DNA of 47,057 bases, from positions 87,599-134,655 of the forward strand of contig NZ_JABFMP010000017.1 in the NCBI RefSeq assembly GCF_013359595.1, written 5' to 3'. Below the pieces are notes generated by a model that saw only the letters and a program-made list of their open reading frames with translations, made no database searches and was not told the DNA's origin. Numbering within the stretch: the first letter of the stretch is position 1; each line of letters opens with the position of its first letter. This DNA is from Pseudomonas sp. C1C7. GTDB taxonomy: Bacteria > Pseudomonadota > Gammaproteobacteria > Pseudomonadales > Pseudomonadaceae. Positions 8,340 to 19,559 of this stretch are shown here, in pieces. Both the position numbers and the translations under genes were made by a program.

Positions 8340-9371
8340 TCAGCGCACTGGTGGTGCGTATTGGATGCCGCCAGCGTTCCACAGCGCGTTCAGGCCGCGG
8401 TCGATTTCCAGCGGAGTGCTCTTGCCGAGGTTTTTCTCGAACACTTCACCGTAGTTGCCGACCTGCTTGACGATCTGCACAACCCAGTCTTTCTTCACTT
8501 TCAGGTCTTTGCCGTATTCACCGTCGGCACCCAGCAGACGAGCGACGTCCGGGTTCTTGGTGGACTTGGCTTCAGCTTCGACGTTCTGGGACGTCACGCC
8601 GGCTTCTTCAGCGTTGAGCATGGCGTAGCCAACCCAGCGCACGATGGCCAGCCACTCGTCGTCGCCGTTACGCACGACCGGGCCCAGTGGCTCCTTGGAA
8701 ATGGTTTCCGGCAGCACCACGTAGTCCTTCGGCGCGGCCAGCTTGCTGCGCTGGGCGAACAGCTGGGACTTGTCGGAGGTCAGCACGTCGCAACGACCGG
8801 ATTCCAGCGACTTGGCGCTTTCATCGGAGGTGTCGAAAGTGATCGGGGTGTACTTCAGGCCGTTGGCGCGGAAGTAGTCGGAAACGTTCAGTTCGGTGGT
8901 GGTACCGGCCTGGATGCAGATGGTCGCGCCATCCAGTTCCTTGGCACTCTTCACGCCCAGCTTGTTGTTGGCCAGGAAGCCGATGCCGTCGTAGTAAGTG
9001 ATGAAGCCAGGGAATTTCAGACCCATGCCCGCGTCACGGGAGCTGGTCATGGTGGTGTTACGGGACAGGATGTCGATTTCGCCCGACTGCAGGGCGGTGA
9101 AACGCTCTTTGGCGTTCAACTGGCTGAACTTGACCTTGGTCGCATCGCCGAACACGGCAGCGGCCACGGCGCGGCAGTAGTCAGCGTCGATACCGACGAT
9201 CTTGCCGGTGGAGTCCGGAACCGAGAAGCCCGGCAGACCATCGCTGACGCCACACTGCACGAAACCCTTCTTCTGCACTGCATCCAGGGTTGCACCCGCC
9301 TGAGCGAACCCGCTGACACCGAGAACTGTTGCAGCAGTCACGATGGCCAGGGTGGATTTCAACATCTTCAT
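8340..9371 (-). CDS. aapJ: General L-amino acid ABC transporter substrate-binding protein
   Basis: A 343-residue periplasmic binding protein. The signal peptide spans residues 1-25 (ending GFAQA). The mature part begins with the SBP family 3 pattern TLDAVQKKGFVQCGV and keeps GFSVPDSTGKIVGIDADYCRA, the ligand-pocket region. The length and the QCGVSDGLPGFS block fit AapJ of rhizobia and pseudomonads, which bind many L-amino acids including glutamate. GGAGG is placed correctly before ATG 9371. It is the first gene of aapJQMP. Confidence 0.93.
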   Translation of the reverse strand: MKMLKSTLAIVTAATVLGVSGFAQAGATLDAVQKKGFVQCGVSDGLPGFSVPDSTGKIVGIDADYCRAVAAAVFGDATKVKFSQLNAKERFTALQSGEIDILSRNTTMTSSRDAGMGLKFPGFITYYDGIGFLANNKLGVKSAKELDGATICIQAGTTTELNVSDYFRANGLKYTPITFDTSDESAKSLESGRCDVLTSDKSQLFAQRSKLAAPKDYVVLPETISKEPLGPVVRNGDDEWLAIVRWVGYAMLNAEEAGVTSQNVEAEAKSTKNPDVARLLGADGEYGKDLKVKKDWVVQIVKQVGNYGEVFEKNLGKSTPLEIDRGLNALWNAGGIQYAPPVR

Positions 9372-10495
<1,124 letters not shown>

Positions 10496-10606
10496 ACGTT
10501 TTACCGGCGTTTTTGTGTTTAAAAGCGCCCTTTGATCCATCCCACTACGCCGCGCCCGTTTCTTGCATTACACTGGCCGGCGTACATTCCTTAACCAATT
10601 GATGAG

Positions 10607-12094
10607 ATGACCGTGCTCAAAGCACTCAAGAAAATGTTCGGTAAAAGCGAGACCGAACAACTCGCGCCAGCCCCCAGCGCTCCGTCTCACCAGCCCAGCC
10701 ACCGCACCGACGGTAATCAGCCTGGCCGGACCGCTCCCACAGCGGCACCGAAAGACGAACCGCGACCTGAGCCAAAGCGTACGCCCTCAGCCAATCCGGC
10801 GCCCGAGCAGCCACGCAGCGAAACGCCCAAACCCGCCAAACCCCGCCGCGAACCGAAGCCCAAGGCCCCGGTGATCCCGTGGAAACTCGAAGACTTCGTC
10901 GTCGAGCCCCAGGAAGGCAAGACCCGCTTCCACGACTTCAAACTCTCCCCGGAACTGATGCACGCCATCCAGGACCTGGGCTTTCCTTATTGCACGCCGA
11001 TCCAGGCACAGGTGCTGGGCTTCACCCTCGCCGGCAAGGACGCCATCGGCCGCGCCCAGACCGGCACCGGCAAGACCGCCGCGTTCCTGATTTCGATCAT
11101 CACCCAACTGCTGCAGACCCCGCCGCCGAAAGAGCGCTACATGGGCGAGCCACGGGCGCTGATCATCGCGCCGACCCGCGAACTGGTGGTGCAGATCGCC
11201 AAGGACGCCGCGGACCTGACCAAGTACACCGGCCTGAACGTCATGACGTTCGTCGGCGGCATGGACTTCGACAAGCAACTCAAGCACCTCGAAGCCCGTC
11301 ACTGCGACATCCTCGTGGCCACCCCCGGCCGCCTGCTGGACTTCAACCAGCGCGGCGACGTGCACCTGGACATGGTCGAAGTGATGGTGCTGGACGAAGC
11401 CGACCGCATGCTCGACATGGGCTTCATCCCGCAAGTGCGCCAGATCATTCGCCAGACACCGCCCAAGTCCGAACGCCAGACGCTGCTGTTCTCCGCGACC
11501 TTCACCGACGACGTGATGAACCTGGCCAAGCAGTGGACCACCGATCCTGCCATCGTCGAAATCGAAGCCACCAACGTGGCCAGCGACAACGTCGAACAGC
11601 ACATCTATGCGGTGGCCGGCGCCGACAAATACAAACTGCTCTACAACCTGGTCAACGACAACGGCTGGGAGCGGGTGATCGTGTTCGCCAACCGCAAGGA
11701 TGAAGTGCGACGCATCGAGGAACGCCTTGTGCGCGACGGCATCAACGCCGCGCAACTGTCGGGCGACGTGCCGCAGCACAAGCGCATCAAGACCCTGGAA
11801 GGTTTCCGCGAAGGCAAGATCCGCGTGCTGGTGGCCACCGACGTGGCCGGTCGCGGGATCCACATCGACGGCATCAGCCACGTGATCAACTTCACCCTGC
11901 CGGAAGTGCCGGACGACTACGTGCACCGTATCGGCCGGACCGGTCGTGCAGGCGCCGACGGCGTGTCCATCAGCTTTGCCGGCGAAGACGACTCCTACCA
12001 GCTACCGGCCATCGAAGAGATGCTGGGCAAGAAGATCAGCTGCGAAATGCCGCCGACCCATCTGTTGCGGGCGGTTGAGCGCAAACGTCACTGA
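10607..12094 (+). CDS. rhlB: DEAD-box ATP-dependent RNA helicase RhlB
   Basis: A 495-residue helicase. The first 100 residues are a Pro/Lys/Arg-rich low-complexity extension typical of pseudomonad RhlB, probably an RNA-binding or partner-binding tail. The helicase core follows: Q motif ([19 protein letters not shown]), Walker A AQTGTGKT near 150, VLDEADRM near 260, SAT near 295, and HRIGRTGR near 440. In E. coli RhlB unwinds RNA for the degradosome; whether that partnership holds in pseudomonads is not shown here. A strong terminator follows at once. Confidence 0.9.
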   Translation: MTVLKALKKMFGKSETEQLAPAPSAPSHQPSHRTDGNQPGRTAPTAAPKDEPRPEPKRTPSANPAPEQPRSETPKPAKPRREPKPKAPVIPWKLEDFVVEPQEGKTRFHDFKLSPELMHAIQDLGFPYCTPIQAQVLGFTLAGKDAIGRAQTGTGKTAAFLISIITQLLQTPPPKERYMGEPRALIIAPTRELVVQIAKDAADLTKYTGLNVMTFVGGMDFDKQLKHLEARHCDILVATPGRLLDFNQRGDVHLDMVEVMVLDEADRMLDMGFIPQVRQIIRQTPPKSERQTLLFSATFTDDVMNLAKQWTTDPAIVEIEATNVASDNVEQHIYAVAGADKYKLLYNLVNDNGWERVIVFANRKDEVRRIEERLVRDGINAAQLSGDVPQHKRIKTLEGFREGKIRVLVATDVAGRGIHIDGISHVINFTLPEVPDDYVHRIGRTGRAGADGVSISFAGEDDSYQLPAIEEMLGKKISCEMPPTHLLRAVERKRH

Positions 12095-12115
12095 CGGATG
12101 AGTTGCGGGAAAGAG

Positions 12116-12146
12116 GCGCAGCCGGAAACGGACTGCGCTTTTTTTT
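12116..12146 (+). terminator. Rho-independent terminator of rhlB
   Basis: GCGCAG-CCG pairs with CGG-A-CTGCGC around a GAAA tetraloop and is followed by eight T residues (12139-12146). This is a textbook intrinsic terminator. Confidence 0.92.
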
Positions 12147-12156
12147 CGCCCGGATA

Positions 12157-12188
12157 TTGCTCATCAGGACTAAAAGTCCATAATGGAC
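12157..12188 (+). promoter_or_regulatory. dauB promoter with candidate DauR operator
   Basis: A -35-like TTGCTC (12157-12162) and a -10-like CATAAT (12179-12184) are 16 bases apart. The palindrome GTCCAT-A-ATGGAC (12176-12188) covers the -10. The sequence CTAAAAGTCCA-TA-ATGGA recurs in front of the binding-protein gene at 16106. A repressor bound here would block RNA polymerase, as expected for DauR, the known repressor of the dau operon. Confidence 0.55.
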
Positions 12189-12221
12189 AAATTAGTTTAT
12201 AAATCGCCTCCGGAGTCGACC

Positions 12222-13169
12222 ATGTCCAGCACCCCCTACGTGATCACCCAACCTCAGGCCCGCGAGTTGCTGGCCCAGGTCGACGTACCGCAGATCCTGC
12301 GCAAACTGTTCCGCGACCTCGCTACCGGGCAAGCGGTGCAGCCGGCTCAGCAACTGGTGGAGTTTCCACAAGGGGCCGGCGATTTCATCAACTACCTGGG
12401 CGTGCTGGCGGAAGATGGCGTGTACGGGGTCAAGACTTCGCCCTACATCGTTCGCGAACAGGAGCCGCTGGTGACGGCCTGGACCTTGCTGATGTCGATG
12501 CAGACCGGTCAGCCGCTGCTGCTGTGCGATGCCGGTGAGCTGACCACTGCACGCACCGCCGCGACCACCGCCGTGGCCATCGATGCCCTGGCGCCGCTGA
12601 AGGCCTCGCGTCTGGCGATCATCGGCAGTGGCAAGGTGGCCCAGGCCCATGTGCATTACGTGAAGGGTCTGCGTGACTGGCAGAGCATCAGCATTTACTC
12701 GCCGGGCCTGAGCGAGAGCAGCGCCGAGGAGCAGGCGCAGATCAGAAGCCTCGACCCGCGACTGAACATCGTCGACAGCCGTGAAGTGGCGATGGCCGAT
12801 GCGGATGTGATCATGCTGTGCACCTCGTCGGCGGGCCCTGTGATCGACCCGTCCACCTTGAGCAAACCAGCGCTGATTACTTCCATCAGCACCAACGCCC
12901 CGCGCGCCCACGAAGTACCGCCGCAGAGCCTCCAGGACATGCAGGTGTTCTGCGACTACCGCGTGACCACCCCGGGCTCGGCCGGGGAAATGCTGATCGC
13001 CGGCGAACAGCATGGCTGGAACAAGAGCGCGATCCTCGGCGACCTGCCGGATCTGCTCAGCGAAAAAGTGCAGCGCCCGGCGTATGACCGGCATGTGTTC
13101 TTCCGTTCCATTGGTTTGGGGCTGGAAGATATTGCGTTGGCGAATGCCATCTATCGCCTGCAGGCCTGA
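12222..13169 (+). CDS. dauB: L-arginine dehydrogenase (ornithine cyclodeaminase/μ-crystallin family)
   Basis: A 315-residue member of the ornithine cyclodeaminase/μ-crystallin family. The Rossmann motif AIIGSGKVAQAHV binds NAD(P), and the TAARTAATTAVA region before it is typical of the fold. Next to dauA and dauR, the order matches P. aeruginosa dauBAR. There DauB reduces 2-ketoarginine to L-arginine with NAD(P)H, after DauA has oxidised D-arginine; together they racemise arginine. The ATG with CCGGAG upstream is preferred over an in-frame ATG at 12183 that lies inside the operator. Without the context the protein could be read as an ornithine cyclodeaminase. Confidence 0.82.
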   Translation: MSSTPYVITQPQARELLAQVDVPQILRKLFRDLATGQAVQPAQQLVEFPQGAGDFINYLGVLAEDGVYGVKTSPYIVREQEPLVTAWTLLMSMQTGQPLLLCDAGELTTARTAATTAVAIDALAPLKASRLAIIGSGKVAQAHVHYVKGLRDWQSISIYSPGLSESSAEEQAQIRSLDPRLNIVDSREVAMADADVIMLCTSSAGPVIDPSTLSKPALITSISTNAPRAHEVPPQSLQDMQVFCDYRVTTPGSAGEMLIAGEQHGWNKSAILGDLPDLLSEKVQRPAYDRHVFFRSIGLGLEDIALANAIYRLQA

Positions 13170-13178
13170 CACATAACT

Positions 13179-14476
<1,298 letters not shown>

Positions 14477-14581
14477 TCGCTACCTCCACCTGAGCCAGCC
14501 TCGCGTGACGCGCCGACACGATTGCGGCACACTTTCAGAGCCCCGTTCCACGGGGCGCTGATGCTGCCCGGAGCCCCCTGC

Positions 14582-15223
14582 ATGAACGCACCCGAAAAAG
14601 ACCCGGCCTTGAACGACGCCGCCCTGGATAACTTCCGGGCGATCGCCGATGCCATCGCCACCCTGTTCTTCCCCCACGCCGAGGTGGTGCTGCACGACCT
14701 GCGCACGCAGAAGGTCGACTACATCGCCAACAACCTGTCCAAGCGGGTGGTCGGCGACGATTCGGCGCTGGAAGACATGCTCAGCGAAGATGTCGACGAA
14801 CGAAACATCGGGCCGTACGAAAAGCTCAATTGGGATGGTCAGAACATTCGCAGCGTCAGCACCGTGCTGCGCGACAGCGAAGGTCATCCGCTGGGCGTGT
14901 TGTGCATCAATCTGAATATTTCGCTGTTCGAGAATGCCAAGGCCGCGCTGGACCTGTTCCTGTCACCGACCAAACTGATCCCGCAACCGGACGCGCTGTT
15001 TCGCGATGACTGGCAGGAACGGATCAACACCTTCCTCCACGCCTGGCTGCGCGAACGCCAGCTGAGCCTGAACCTGCTGACCCGCGATCACAAACGCGAA
15101 CTGGTGCTGGCCCTGCATGCCGAAGGGGCGTTCAAAGGCAAAAGCTCGTCGAACTATGTGGCCAATGTGCTGAACATGGGGCGGGCGACGGTTTATAAGC
15201 ATTTGAAGGAGTTGAAGGGTTAA
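14582..15223 (+). CDS. dauR: DauR-type helix-turn-helix regulator (YheO-like PAS domain)
   Basis: A 213-residue regulator. Residues 15-125 form a YheO-like PAS domain (ATLFFPHAEVVLHDLRTQKVDYIANNLSKR and VLCINLNISLF). The C-terminal 60 residues carry a DauR-type helix-turn-helix (GKSSSNYVANVLNMGRATVYKHLKELKG). P. aeruginosa DauR represses dauBA and responds to D-arginine or L-arginine catabolites. GGAG stands before ATG 14582; the open frame further upstream is not needed. It is the last gene of dauBAR and the likely ligand of the palindromes at 12176 and 16191. Confidence 0.85.
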   Translation: MNAPEKDPALNDAALDNFRAIADAIATLFFPHAEVVLHDLRTQKVDYIANNLSKRVVGDDSALEDMLSEDVDERNIGPYEKLNWDGQNIRSVSTVLRDSEGHPLGVLCINLNISLFENAKAALDLFLSPTKLIPQPDALFRDDWQERINTFLHAWLRERQLSLNLLTRDHKRELVLALHAEGAFKGKSSSNYVANVLNMGRATVYKHLKELKG

Positions 15224-15255
15224 ACCCTGGAATTTGCGTTGCCTGGTCTGACGCC

Positions 15256-15320
15256 TTCGCGGGCAAGCCTCGCTCCTGCAGGTCACGCGAAATCCTGCAG
15301 GAGCGAGGCTTGCCCGCGAA
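15256..15320. repeat. REP doublet with 26-bp perfect arms
   Basis: The 26-bp arms (15256-15281 and 15295-15320) are perfect inverted repeats around a 13-base spacer. The core is TTCGCGGGCAAGCCTCGCTCC. It lies between the convergent dauR and binding-protein genes and can serve as a bidirectional transcript end. Confidence 0.88.
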
Positions 15321-15329
15321 GACTGGCTA

Positions 15330-16106
15330 TCAATCGCCGTAGATATCGGACTTGAAGTACTTATCGGAAATCTTCTGGTACTCGCCATTCGCGCGAATGC
15401 CATCGATGGCCGTGTTCAACTGGCTGACCAGTTCGGCATTACCCTTGCGCACGGCAATCCCGGCGCCCTCGCCCACGTACTTCGGATCCTTGAGCTCAGG
15501 CCCGACAAACGCGTAACCCTTGCCGCGCGGCATCGACAGGAAGTCGTTGAGCGGGATGGTGTCGGCGAAGACCGCGTCCAGGCGACCGGCCGCCAGGTCC
15601 ATGTAGATCTCTTCGTTGTTGCCATAACGCTTGACGATGATGCCCTTGGGCTCGAACACCTCGGTGGCGTAGCGGTCGGTGGTGGTCGCACGCTGCACGC
15701 CGACGGTCTTGCCCTTGAGGCTGGCGTACTGGTCATCCACCACCGCGCCTTCTTTCATCACCAGGCGCGAGGACGTGAAGTAGTACTTGTGGGTGAAATC
15801 CACCGATTTCTTGCGGTCGTCGTTGATGGTCATGGACGACAGGGCCATGTCGATCTTCTTCACTTTCAACGAAGGAATCAGGCCGTCGAACTCACCTTCG
15901 ACCCACACGCACTTGACCTTCATCTCGGCGCACAGGGCGTTGCCGATGTCGTAGTCGAAACCGACGATTTCGCCCTTGTCGGTCTTGGAAGCAAACGGTG
16001 GATAAGCGGCCTCGATACCGATACGCAGGGTTTTCTCGGCGGCATACAGACTGGAGCACGCCAACAGGCTCAGGGCCAGACCGGTGATGAGGGGGAACTT
16101 CTTCAT
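15330..16106 (-). CDS. Periplasmic amino acid (basic amino acid type) binding protein
   Basis: A 258-residue family 3 solute-binding protein. The hydrophobic signal sequence ends around SSLYAA; LLAC within it also resembles a lipobox, so lipidation cannot be excluded. The mature part has [49 protein letters not shown] and [16 protein letters not shown], the pattern of ArgT/HisJ/AotJ proteins for arginine, ornithine, lysine or histidine. No permease or ATPase is adjacent, so it must share one encoded elsewhere. A similar gene stands beside dauR in P. aeruginosa (PA3865). Arginine is the likely ligand, supported by the shared upstream motif. Confidence 0.85.
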   Translation of the reverse strand: MKKFPLITGLALSLLACSSLYAAEKTLRIGIEAAYPPFASKTDKGEIVGFDYDIGNALCAEMKVKCVWVEGEFDGLIPSLKVKKIDMALSSMTINDDRKKSVDFTHKYYFTSSRLVMKEGAVVDDQYASLKGKTVGVQRATTTDRYATEVFEPKGIIVKRYGNNEEIYMDLAAGRLDAVFADTIPLNDFLSMPRGKGYAFVGPELKDPKYVGEGAGIAVRKGNAELVSQLNTAIDGIRANGEYQKISDKYFKSDIYGD

Positions 16107-16189
16107 ATTCGTTCTCTCGCGGGTTGTTGTTGGTTTTGCAAGACAGAAGAAAAAGCGATAGCGGTGGACAGCCTTTTTTGTACTTATAA

Positions 16190-16222
16190 ATCCATATTGG
16201 ACTTTTAGGTACAAACCGTCAA
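16190..16222 (-). promoter_or_regulatory. Promoter of the binding-protein gene with dau-type operator
   Basis: On the minus strand a -35-like TTGACG (16217-16222) stands 17 bases before a -10-like CAATAT (16194-16199). The -10 lies in CTAAAAGTCCA-AT-ATGGAT, which matches the dauB promoter motif in all fixed positions. The same regulator probably controls both units. Confidence 0.5.
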
Positions 16223-16294
16223 TGAGGCAAACGGGGTTGGACCCGACCAATGGTCGGGAGGTGAGTCAGCAGGATTTTTTGTGTTTCGTCTGAA

Positions 16295-16389
16295 GCCATC
16301 GCGGGCAAGCCCGCTCCCACAGTGTCCGTGTCGCACACGGAATATGTGTAAACCATTGAACCTGTGGGAGCGGGCTTGCCCGCGATGGC
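16295..16389. repeat. REP doublet, GTGGGAGCGGGCTTGCCCGC family
   Basis: The 28-bp arms 16295-16322 and 16362-16389 are exact inverted complements around a 39-base spacer. It lies between moaE (3' side) and the 5' region of the binding-protein gene and fills most of the 300-base gap there. No gene is seen in the gap. Confidence 0.92.
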
Positions 16390-16411
16390 GTACTTGAGAG
16401 CGATACAGGCC

Positions 16412-16864
16412 TTACTGCTTCCAGCGATCCGCCGCCGCATGATCGCTGTCGCGCCCTTCGACCCAGCGCGGGCCTTCGGGGGTGTTCTCTTTTTTCCAGA
16501 ACGGCGCGCGGGTTTTCAGGTAGTCCATGACAAAGGCGCAGGCATCGAAGGCGGCCTGGCGATGGGCGCTGGCGGCGCCGACGAAGACGATCGGCTCGCC
16601 GGGCTCCAGCGCGCCGATGCGGTGCAGCACTTCGAGCTTGAGCAACGGCCAGCGCTGCTCGGCCTCGGTGACGATCTTGCCGAGGGCTTTTTCGGTCATG
16701 CCCGGATAGTGTTCAAGGAACATCCCGGCCACATCGAGCCCGTCATTGAAGTCGCGCACATAACCGACAAAACTCACCACCGCCCCCACGCCAACGTTGG
16801 CGGCGTGCATGGCGTTCACCTCAACCCCTGGATCGAACGGCTCGGGCTGGACACGGATCGCCAT
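16412..16864 (-). CDS. moaE: Molybdopterin synthase catalytic subunit
   Basis: A 150-residue MoaE. The family core reads GAVVSFVGYVRDFNDG near the N-terminus and YLKTRAPFWKKE near the C-terminus; the two lysine positions of the latter are the catalytic and substrate-contact lysines in E. coli MoaE. It transfers sulfur from the thiocarboxylated MoaD C-terminus to precursor Z to make molybdopterin, in the cytoplasm. It starts four bases after moaD, in the order moaC-moaD-moaE, so it is co-translated. Confidence 0.95.
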   Translation of the reverse strand: MAIRVQPEPFDPGVEVNAMHAANVGVGAVVSFVGYVRDFNDGLDVAGMFLEHYPGMTEKALGKIVTEAEQRWPLLKLEVLHRIGALEPGEPIVFVGAASAHRQAAFDACAFVMDYLKTRAPFWKKENTPEGPRWVEGRDSDHAAADRWKQ

Positions 16865-16868
16865 GGTT

Positions 16869-17111
16869 TCAGCCCCCGGTCACGGTCGGAAAAAACGCCA
16901 CTTCATCGCCGTCGGCCACCGGCTCATCGAGCTGGCACAGGTCTTCGTTGCGCGCACACATCAGGTTCTGCTCGCTCAACACCTCGGCGCCTTCACGCTG
17001 GGCCAGCAACGCACGCACGTCGTCGACCGTGGCGAACGGGCCCTGGACCTCAAGCGAATCCATGCCCAGGGCTTCACGATAACGGGCGAAAAACTTCACG
17101 GTGACGTTCAT
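16869..17111 (-). CDS. moaD: Molybdopterin synthase sulfur carrier subunit
   Basis: An 80-residue ubiquitin-like protein starting [13 protein letters not shown] and ending PTVTGG. The terminal Gly-Gly is adenylated by MoeB and turned into the thiocarboxylate used by MoaE. The start overlaps the moaC stop as ATGA. The frame is open much further upstream, but that stretch is moaC sequence read out of frame. Confidence 0.93.
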   Translation of the reverse strand: MNVTVKFFARYREALGMDSLEVQGPFATVDDVRALLAQREGAEVLSEQNLMCARNEDLCQLDEPVADGDEVAFFPTVTGG

Positions 17112-17581
17112 GGCTGCTCCGCCTGGAAGTGACCGCTCTTGCCGCCGAGCTTTTCCAGCAGCTTGACGCTTTCGATGGTCATGCCACGATCCACCGCCTT
17201 GCACATGTCATAGATGGTCAGGGCCGCGACGCTGGCGGCGGTCAGGGCTTCCATCTCCACCCCGGTCTGCCCGGACAGCTTGCAGCGCGCGACGATGCGG
17301 ACGCTGTCGTCGCCCTCGGCACCGAGTTCGACCTTGACCCCGGTCAGCATCAGCGGGTGGCACAGCGGAATCAGATCGCTGGTTTTCTTCGCCGCCTGGA
17401 TGCCGGCGATGCGCGCGACGGCAAACACATCACCCTTGGGGTGACCGCCGCTGACGATCATCTGCAGGGTTTCGGGCAGCATGCGCACCAGCGCTTGGGC
17501 CGTCGCCTCACGGAACGTCACGTCTTTGTCGGTGACGTCGACCATGTTGGCGCGACCTTGGGAATCGAGATGAGTTAGCAC
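17108..17581 (-). CDS. moaC: Cyclic pyranopterin monophosphate synthase accessory protein
   Basis: A 157-residue MoaC, close to E. coli MoaC (161). Motifs are [18 protein letters not shown] at the start, [18 protein letters not shown] in the middle and [25 protein letters not shown] near the end. With MoaA it converts GTP into precursor Z, the first step of molybdenum cofactor synthesis. The start is the GTG at 17581, because AAGGAGG lies four bases upstream; longer forms would translate the repeat-rich spacer. Confidence 0.94.
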   Translation of the reverse strand: MLTHLDSQGRANMVDVTDKDVTFREATAQALVRMLPETLQMIVSGGHPKGDVFAVARIAGIQAAKKTSDLIPLCHPLMLTGVKVELGAEGDDSVRIVARCKLSGQTGVEMEALTAASVAALTIYDMCKAVDRGMTIESVKLLEKLGGKSGHFQAEQP

Positions 17582-17584
17582 GGG

Positions 17585-17772
17585 GCCTCCTTGAGGCAGC
17601 TGCAAGCGGCAAGCTACAAGCGGCAAGTGAAAAGCGCTGTTGAGCTGTGAATATGGAAGCAAGCATTTAAGCAGCCGAAAGCTGCAAGCTTCAAGCGGCA
17701 AGTGAAAATCACTCGTACCGCTTGCAGCTTGCAGCTTGCAGCTTGCAGCTTGCAGCTTGCAGCTTGCAGCTT
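17585..17772. repeat. AAGCNNC heptamer repeats with seven exact CTTGCAG copies
   Basis: The moaC-phoH spacer is built from heptamers such as AAGCGGC, AAGCTAC and AAGCTTC. From 17721 to 17772 CTTGCAG is repeated seven times without error, plus CTT. The block ends inside the phoH stop codon. The two halves of the spacer are roughly inverted (AAGCGGCAAGTGAAAA against CGCTTGCAGC). The perfect tandem run is prone to slippage and so likely variable between strains. Confidence 0.9.
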
Positions 17773-19165
17773 AGAGATGCGATTCGGCGTATTCGGCCAG
17801 AATTGAGCGAGGCACCCCTTGCAGGGTGATGTGCACGCCGTTCGGGAAGTCCTTGAAGCGTTCGGTCAGGTAGGTAAGCCCGGAGCTGGTCGCGGACAGG
17901 TAAGGGGTGTCGATCTGTGCCAGGTTGCCCAGGCACACCACTTTGGAACCGGCGCCGGCACGGGTGATGATGGTTTTCATCTGGTGCGGCGTGAGGTTCT
18001 GGCATTCGTCGATCAGGATCAGGCTCTGCTGGAAGCTGCGGCCTCGAATGTAATTGAGGGATTTGAACTGCAGCGGGACGCGCTCGAGGATGTACTCGAC
18101 GCTGCCATGGGTGCTTTCGTCATCCATGTGCAAGGCTTCGAGGTTGTCAGTGATGGCGCCCAGCCAAGGCTCCATTTTTTCCGCTTCGGTGCCGGGCAGA
18201 AAACCGATCTCCTGATCCAGGCCCTGCACGCTGCGGGTGGCGATGATACGGCGATAACGCTTGCTGACCATGGTCTGCTCGATCGCAGCGGCCAGGGCCA
18301 GGATGGTTTTACCGGAGCCGGCGGCCCCGGACAGATTGACCAGATGGATGTCCGGATCGAGCAAGGCGAACAGCGCCAGGCTCTGATAGATGTCACGGGG
18401 TTTCAGGCCCCAGGCTTCCTGATGCAGCAGCGGTTCCTGATGCAGGTCCAGGATCAGCAGTTGGTCGCCGTCGATTTCCTTGACCCAGCCGACGAAGCCC
18501 TGCTCGTCGATGATGAACTCGTTGATATGCACCGCCGGCAGGTTGTCGATCAGATTCACCTGATGCCAGGTGCGGCCATGACCCTGACGGGTTTCGACCT
18601 TGCTCACCAGGTCCCAGAACGAGCCCTTGATATCGTGATAACCATTGGGCAGCAACGAAACGTCGTCTACCAGTTGGTCAGTGCTGTAGTCCTCGGCCTC
18701 AATCCCGCAGGCGCGGGCCTTGAGGCGCATGTTGATGTCTTTGGTGACCAGCACCACCGACTTCTTCAGGTGACGCGCCTGCAGATCGATCAGCTGGTTG
18801 ATGATTTTGTTGTCGTTCAGATGTTCGGGCAGGAGGATATTCGGCTCCGCCTGCTTGCTCATCAGAATTGACAGCAAGCCTTTCGGGCCACCCTTGCCCC
18901 GCTGGATCGGCACACCCTGTTCCACATCCTCGGGCGTGGCGTCGCCCAGGGTCTTGTCGATCAGCCGGATGGCCTGGCGGCATTCGGCGGCAACGCTGTG
19001 ATGCCCGCTCTTGAGCTTGTCGAGTTCCTCAAGCACGGTCATGGGGATGGCGACGTGGTGTTCTTCGAAATTGAGCAGCGCGTTTGGATCGTGAATCAAT
19101 ACGTTGGTATCGAGTACATAAAGGATTGGCTGGTTGGAAGAAGAGCTACGTCCGTGATCATCCAT
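17771..19165 (-). CDS. PhoH family protein with PIN domain
   Basis: A 464-residue two-domain protein. An N-terminal PIN ribonuclease-like domain (about 14-150) begins YVLDTNVLIHDP, with Asp19 and Asn21 as the usual acidic-site start, and includes TKDINMRLKA. The C-terminal PhoH ATPase domain has Walker A GAAGSGKT near 278, followed by SLILIDECQNLTPHQMKTIITR as Walker B. PIN-PhoH fusions (PhoH2/YlaK type) act as RNA helicase-ribonucleases in studied bacteria; the target here is unknown. It is probably monocistronic. Confidence 0.88.
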   Translation of the reverse strand: MDDHGRSSSSNQPILYVLDTNVLIHDPNALLNFEEHHVAIPMTVLEELDKLKSGHHSVAAECRQAIRLIDKTLGDATPEDVEQGVPIQRGKGGPKGLLSILMSKQAEPNILLPEHLNDNKIINQLIDLQARHLKKSVVLVTKDINMRLKARACGIEAEDYSTDQLVDDVSLLPNGYHDIKGSFWDLVSKVETRQGHGRTWHQVNLIDNLPAVHINEFIIDEQGFVGWVKEIDGDQLLILDLHQEPLLHQEAWGLKPRDIYQSLALFALLDPDIHLVNLSGAAGSGKTILALAAAIEQTMVSKRYRRIIATRSVQGLDQEIGFLPGTEAEKMEPWLGAITDNLEALHMDDESTHGSVEYILERVPLQFKSLNYIRGRSFQQSLILIDECQNLTPHQMKTIITRAGAGSKVVCLGNLAQIDTPYLSATSSGLTYLTERFKDFPNGVHITLQGVPRSILAEYAESHL

Positions 19166-19551
19166 ACTCGGTCACCTTTGTGGGAGCCATTCGACGCAAT
19201 ACCTTGGCGGTTATGCGCCTCGAAGTGACTGCCGAATTCACCTGCGGGGACTCAAGTGAACTGCACACGAGTAGGGTCTTGGAAGACGCCACCTGTGCTG
19301 CAGGTTTCGGCTGTCTGTCTTCGTAATACTCCAAAACACATGACAGAAAAAAGCACTTTGACGCTTTTTTGAAGTTTATTTTGCAGAGTGACGAAAAGCC
19401 CTTGGCGGACTGCCATCATCCGTTTACAGTCGGAAGTCAACCTGCTGCAAAATCCCTCCCAAAATCGCCCCGAACCCAATGTTTACGGGCTTTTGCCCTT
19501 CTGAATCAAAACGCGCCCCCTGTAGCCGCTGGCGAAGCCTGCGTCCGGCTG
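19166..19551. other. Intergenic region upstream of phoH
   Basis: About 385 bases with no convincing gene. It holds the phoH promoter side, a weak A/T-rich dyad AAAAAAGC-N8-GCTTTTTT (19347-19370) that might act as a terminator, and near its end most of the hairpin repeat described separately. Otherwise I recognise nothing. Confidence 0.4.
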
Positions 19552-19559
19552 CTACAGGG
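19518..19559. repeat. Hairpin repeat, CCTGTAGC...GCTACAGG family
   Basis: CCCTGTAGC (19518-19526) pairs with GCTACAGGG (19551-19559). The internal GGCGAAGCCTGCGT and the arms match the hairpin at 13224-13259 in inverted orientation with only a few changes. It overlaps the stop codon of the polysaccharide deacetylase gene and probably ends its transcript. Confidence 0.75.

Noticed and set aside
17721..17772. Regular repeats as a CRISPR array
   Set aside because: The unit is seven bases and has no spacers; it is a tandem microsatellite. The REP doublets are also not CRISPR, since they are isolated inverted pairs without cas genes.
19347..19370. AAAAAAGC-N8-GCTTTTTT as an intrinsic terminator
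   Set aside because: The stem has only two GC pairs, too weak for a confident terminator; it is mentioned only within the intergenic entry.
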